From Fasciolopsis buskii (taxonomy: Eukaryota > Platyhelminthes > Trematoda > Plagiorchiida > Fasciolidae), in NCBI GenBank assembly GCA_008360955.1, contig LUCM01004946.1, positions 124,001 through 188,000 of the forward strand: a DNA stretch of 64,000 nt, given 5' to 3'. The translations under genes were made by a program, and so were the position numbers. Positions 60,601 through 64,000 of this stretch are shown here, in pieces. Below the pieces are notes generated by a model. That model was not told where the DNA came from. It searched no databases and saw nothing but the letters and a program-made list of their open reading frames with translations. Numbering within the stretch: position 1 is the first letter of the stretch; every line of letters starts with the position of its first letter.

Positions 60601-60733
60601 GTCAGGCCTCTACCCATTGACCTTCCAGACATGATTGGATCTTCGGCTTGAAATAAGCCAACCTGTATAGCTCGTTGGATCATGGAGGCACGCAACCCGT
60701 CACACCACGTCAAGGTGTAGTCTCGTTGTGACA
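57650..60733 (-). mobile_element. RTE-like LINE copy with frequent small indels
   Basis: Minus strand, collinear with about 12630-15580 from the RT to the 5' UTR, including the same TAG in the RT (near 58005) and the same TGA at the palm (near 58195). Substitutions are rare, but one- to few-base insertions and deletions occur every few tens of bases, breaking every frame. The YADD region near 57815 carries an extra insertion. The 5' end is at GTCTCGTTGTGACA (60733), the same as at 15580. Confidence 0.88.
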
Positions 60734-60734
60734 G

Positions 60735-63700
60735 GTGATATGTGCGTTTTTACTTCGTTTCAGGAAACAACATTAATTTAAAAGAGGACAATTCAATCCG
60801 AATAAGAACCATTTAGTGATTGCGACCCGACTTCCGCTCATGTGTTATTCCCGGATGGAAGAGAAGACACGATATGCAGGCAACAGCTGACACCGCTGAG
60901 ACAAATATACGATTCCAACCGCCACTCGATGAATAAAGAAACTCAATGCACGACACGGTCAGAACATACCGACCCAAACGATACAGGCATCATTTTAGAT
61001 CCCTAACCCACGGATTCAAATGATAACCGCTACATTACAAGCACCACACCCCGAACCGGACACGTTATATCATCCCCATAACACTCGTTTCGTTAATCCC
61101 ACAGTTCGTATCCTTCATACCTCCCATTTCAAACTTGTGTGGAAGAATGTGATTAAAACTTGAATTACCACCGTTCCGTTGTTACCTCTACTAACTCTCT
61201 CCCTTTTTCGATGGCCGATATTTTGTAAACGAGATAGGTAAATACTTATGAGAAAGCACACCCTTTCTCCATCCTATTATCTGATTGACTGAAGCCGCGT
61301 TACAATTTATTTTAGTCTTGCGCACCTCTATATCCAAACTATAAAGTAGTGAAATTCTATTATAAATACCACGTTTTTTTAATAATAAGCGTCTCCTAGA
61401 GAACCACACTATTCCCTTAAAATATGCTTACGTTGTTTCAGACTACACTAATTTCCAATCATGCTTTTGTTAAAAACGGTTTGTATAGAAACACGATTGA
61501 CTGGGTGCGAAAATGTGGCACCCTCACAAAACGTGGTTAACTGAAGCAAATGATAAAGACAACCATAGTATCTATCCCTGGAAGTGTGAGGTCTAAGTGC
61601 AGCATTTAATTGCGCTGTCAGCAATGTTTACGACCGCAAAAATTAACATCAAAAATGGTTTTCCATGGCGGTGTAGCGGCTTTTCCGAACAACGAAGACA
61701 TGAAACTATAGAAATCGTTTTTCAAAGTGTTTACACGGGAGCAGAACAGCCGTCAAATAATTCGCTGGGCCTTAAACGCACACGTGGTTGCAGCAACAAG
61801 CAGTCGTCCGATCGACGTTAGGGTCTGCAACTCAGGTAACTAGTTTTAGAGCTTGTTTTCGTCGGTTGTTCAGTTAGCTCAGCACCAAGTTTTGGTCTGC
61901 TCCCTCCCCTAATTGATTGTCAACCACTTACTAGCCTCGACAACTATTTTGTAATCAAGCACTCAAAAGTCAGGTCATTAAAGGGAGTCAAGTCTCAACT
62001 GCAGAAAAAAACGAATAGCACATGAGGTAAATAATTGCAACATGACATTTTTCTTTTAGTGAATGACTAGTCCGGATCCCAAACATTTCTGTACTTGGTG
62101 GGAACATTGAGCTGCAATACCAACCGCCACATGATACAATCGATAGAAAACGTTTTCCGCGTTTAAAACTAGGGAACGATAAGCCTGCAGGAATGGCTAA
62201 CTGAACAGCATATCTCGAATTTCACACGGAGAGCGAGGACGGAGTGAAATCCCTCGCAGGGCTAGGCCACTCCATAGTTAAGAGCTACCAGTGTTATTAT
62301 GAAAGGAAAATATGGAAAAATAGAAATATATCTACTTACCAGCACATAAACGGTGCCAAACGCAGAGTAAAACTGAAGGAGAAAAAGCACGAACGGAACA
62401 GACCCGAGGACAGGCATCACGCGCCCAGACTATGACCTACATATAAACTACCTTGGAGTAATTCAAACGTGAAATTATTTTTCACTCCTATGACTAATGA
62501 TTCCGGGGTTTCATTGAGCGAAACGTGAACACCTACCATAGTGCAACTAAATCTCCGTGGGCCAGACAACTGCAGACCTTCTTCAGGTCCTGGGATTCCT
62601 GAAGTTCAGGTAAGGTTGGACCACACGATATGAGGCCTGAGCCAAAAGACAGTCCATTTTCTCTCACTTCTAAAGAATCAGAATCAAATAAAACTTTTAA
62701 TGCTGAAGAAAATGCAATGTAGTGCTTCATAATATTTCTCCATATGTAGTCGAAATGTTGTGCTTTCAACACTGCTGGTGCTGTCGGGCCCCAATGCACA
62801 CAGAACGTTAATTTCTCATCCCACTAGAAAGGCTAAAACTGAAAATGCCGGAGTGTTGGGGACCAAATCAAGTTCTTTGTATTTACTTGGAATTGTGTCA
62901 AATTAGTTCATGAAGTGCTATCCGTTTCGGGGCCTGGCCTATGTGTACCGAATCACTGGCTATTGTCTTGTGTTAAGTTCCTTCAATGGAGATGGACCAT
63001 AAAGGGTAATGTAGAGCGCCCAATTTAACAGCTAAATGCTTAAAATTAAAAAAGGCTTTCTTTAACACTGGTGGTCAAAAGGTGGCGAGCACGTACAGGG
63101 TGAAACAACCAACTGTGAGACTGAAAGTACTATTTTCTTCATCCGGGCGTTTTAGGATATTGAAAAGCGAAAGATAGCCCTTCTGAAAATTCTTCTAAAT
63201 ATTTTACCTTACTAAGCTAAGCGGATTTAATAGTTATCTCTCAATTCGAGGAAAACGAAAGATTATCAGATCTGAATCCGAGTAAATTTGGATCACTCCG
63301 TCCAATCAGAAAGCTTGGGTTGAAGCAGTACACGGATTTTGATGAAACGCTAGTTATGGTGGCTTGCCAGCGTCCTTCTCCGGCATGCGAGAAAATTTTA
63401 CTTAAAAATCGGAGTGAGTAAGACGTTTTGTGTCGAGCAAGGTTGGAACCAGTGGATGGATGGGGGAGCGAGGTGATTTACCAGCCGTTTTGAGGTACAA
63501 GGATGCACCGTAACAAGCCCATGGAACCTAAAGTATATAGCTGTTTGAGCCCTTACTCCATTTTTGACGGGAGAAATTTCGAAGTGTTCCAATCATAAAC
63601 ATGCTTCTTTGGTAAAAGGAATCGCGTGGGTGAGAGCGGAGGGATGCCCGGAATGAAGAATAAAGGAAAATAATGCCTAGATACTTCAGCAGTCTGCTCA

Positions 63701-64000
63701 GTGGCGATGTCCGGAGAACGGTCTGCGAGCTCCAGCGCCAATGTGGAGATCCTGTTTTTCTTGGATGGCGCCGCTACATAAACACAATGAACAAATAATC
63801 TGCACACAGCTCGGCATTTGTCGCACGTATTACCTCCAGAGTTCAAATTGCTGTCATGAATCACATCATGAAATCCTCCTGAAAAGCCTCGATGGTTCAA
63901 TGTTTTTCACAAGCCCTCTTCTCGGTGTCTGACACCCGCAAGCCGTTTTGCAGCCCTTTGCAGTTGCTCACGGATCTATAACCGACCAAATTCATGGCTT
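60735..64000. other. No gene recognised
   Basis: Short frames only. The minus-strand frames at 62533-62799 and 63553-63900 are the longest, but show no domain I can name and no good splice context. Confidence 0.5.

Noticed and set aside
62533..62799. Minus-strand frame of 88 residues with fairly protein-like composition
   Set aside because: I could not match it to a family or find convincing flanking exons; it is noted only as unassigned.
1..64000. CRISPR arrays, operons, rRNA or prokaryotic signals
   Set aside because: The window is a eukaryotic intron- and repeat-rich region; no regularly spaced direct repeats or polycistronic layout were seen.

Overview
The window is eukaryotic and reads as a parasitic flatworm genome, most likely a digenean trematode. 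The signs are one host gene spread thinly over tens of kilobases, a very small first intron followed by very large ones, and dense RTE-like and CR1-like non-LTR retrotransposons with tRNA-derived SINE-like repeats. The trematode assignment is inference from gene architecture and repeat content; no species is claimed.

One host protein-coding gene can be assembled with confidence. It is a minus-strand, seven-exon gene (55968 down to 24468, about 31.5 kb) encoding a PA-TM-RING E3 ubiquitin ligase of the RNF13/RNF167 group. All six introns are GT-AG and all splice phases agree. The model gives 463 residues: signal sequence, lumenal PA domain, one transmembrane helix, basic stretch, a complete RING-H2 finger, and a cytoplasmic tail with an acidic dileucine motif like the endolysosomal sorting signal of vertebrate RNF13.

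Almost everything else is repeat. 1-7.1 kb: no gene recognised. 7.1-7.75 kb: decayed RTE 3' piece. 7.9-10.96 kb: decayed CR1-like LINE (plus). 11.7-15.6 kb: the most complete RTE-like LINE (minus), still broken. 15.6-20.6 kb: one SINE-like unit, otherwise unassigned. 20.6-23.2 kb: left arm of a large inverted duplication whose right arm (32.8-38.1 kb) lies in intron 5 of the ligase gene. 24.5-56 kb: the ligase gene, its introns holding many RTE fragments, SINE-like units, a fold-back repeat near 50 kb and a LINE-inside-LINE nest at 52.4-55 kb. 57.2-60.7 kb: an RTE copy matching the 12.6-15.6 kb element apart from frequent small indels, which looks like poorly corrected sequence. 60.7-64 kb: nothing recognised.

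I see no operon, CRISPR array, rRNA or intact tRNA. No coding-competent transposon remains: every LINE copy carries stops, frameshifts or deletions. The most informative content is the ligase gene structure, the inverted duplications with breakpoints at an assembly N, and several places where the assembly itself looks doubtful. Repeat boundaries were judged by eye and are approximate, usually to within tens of bases.
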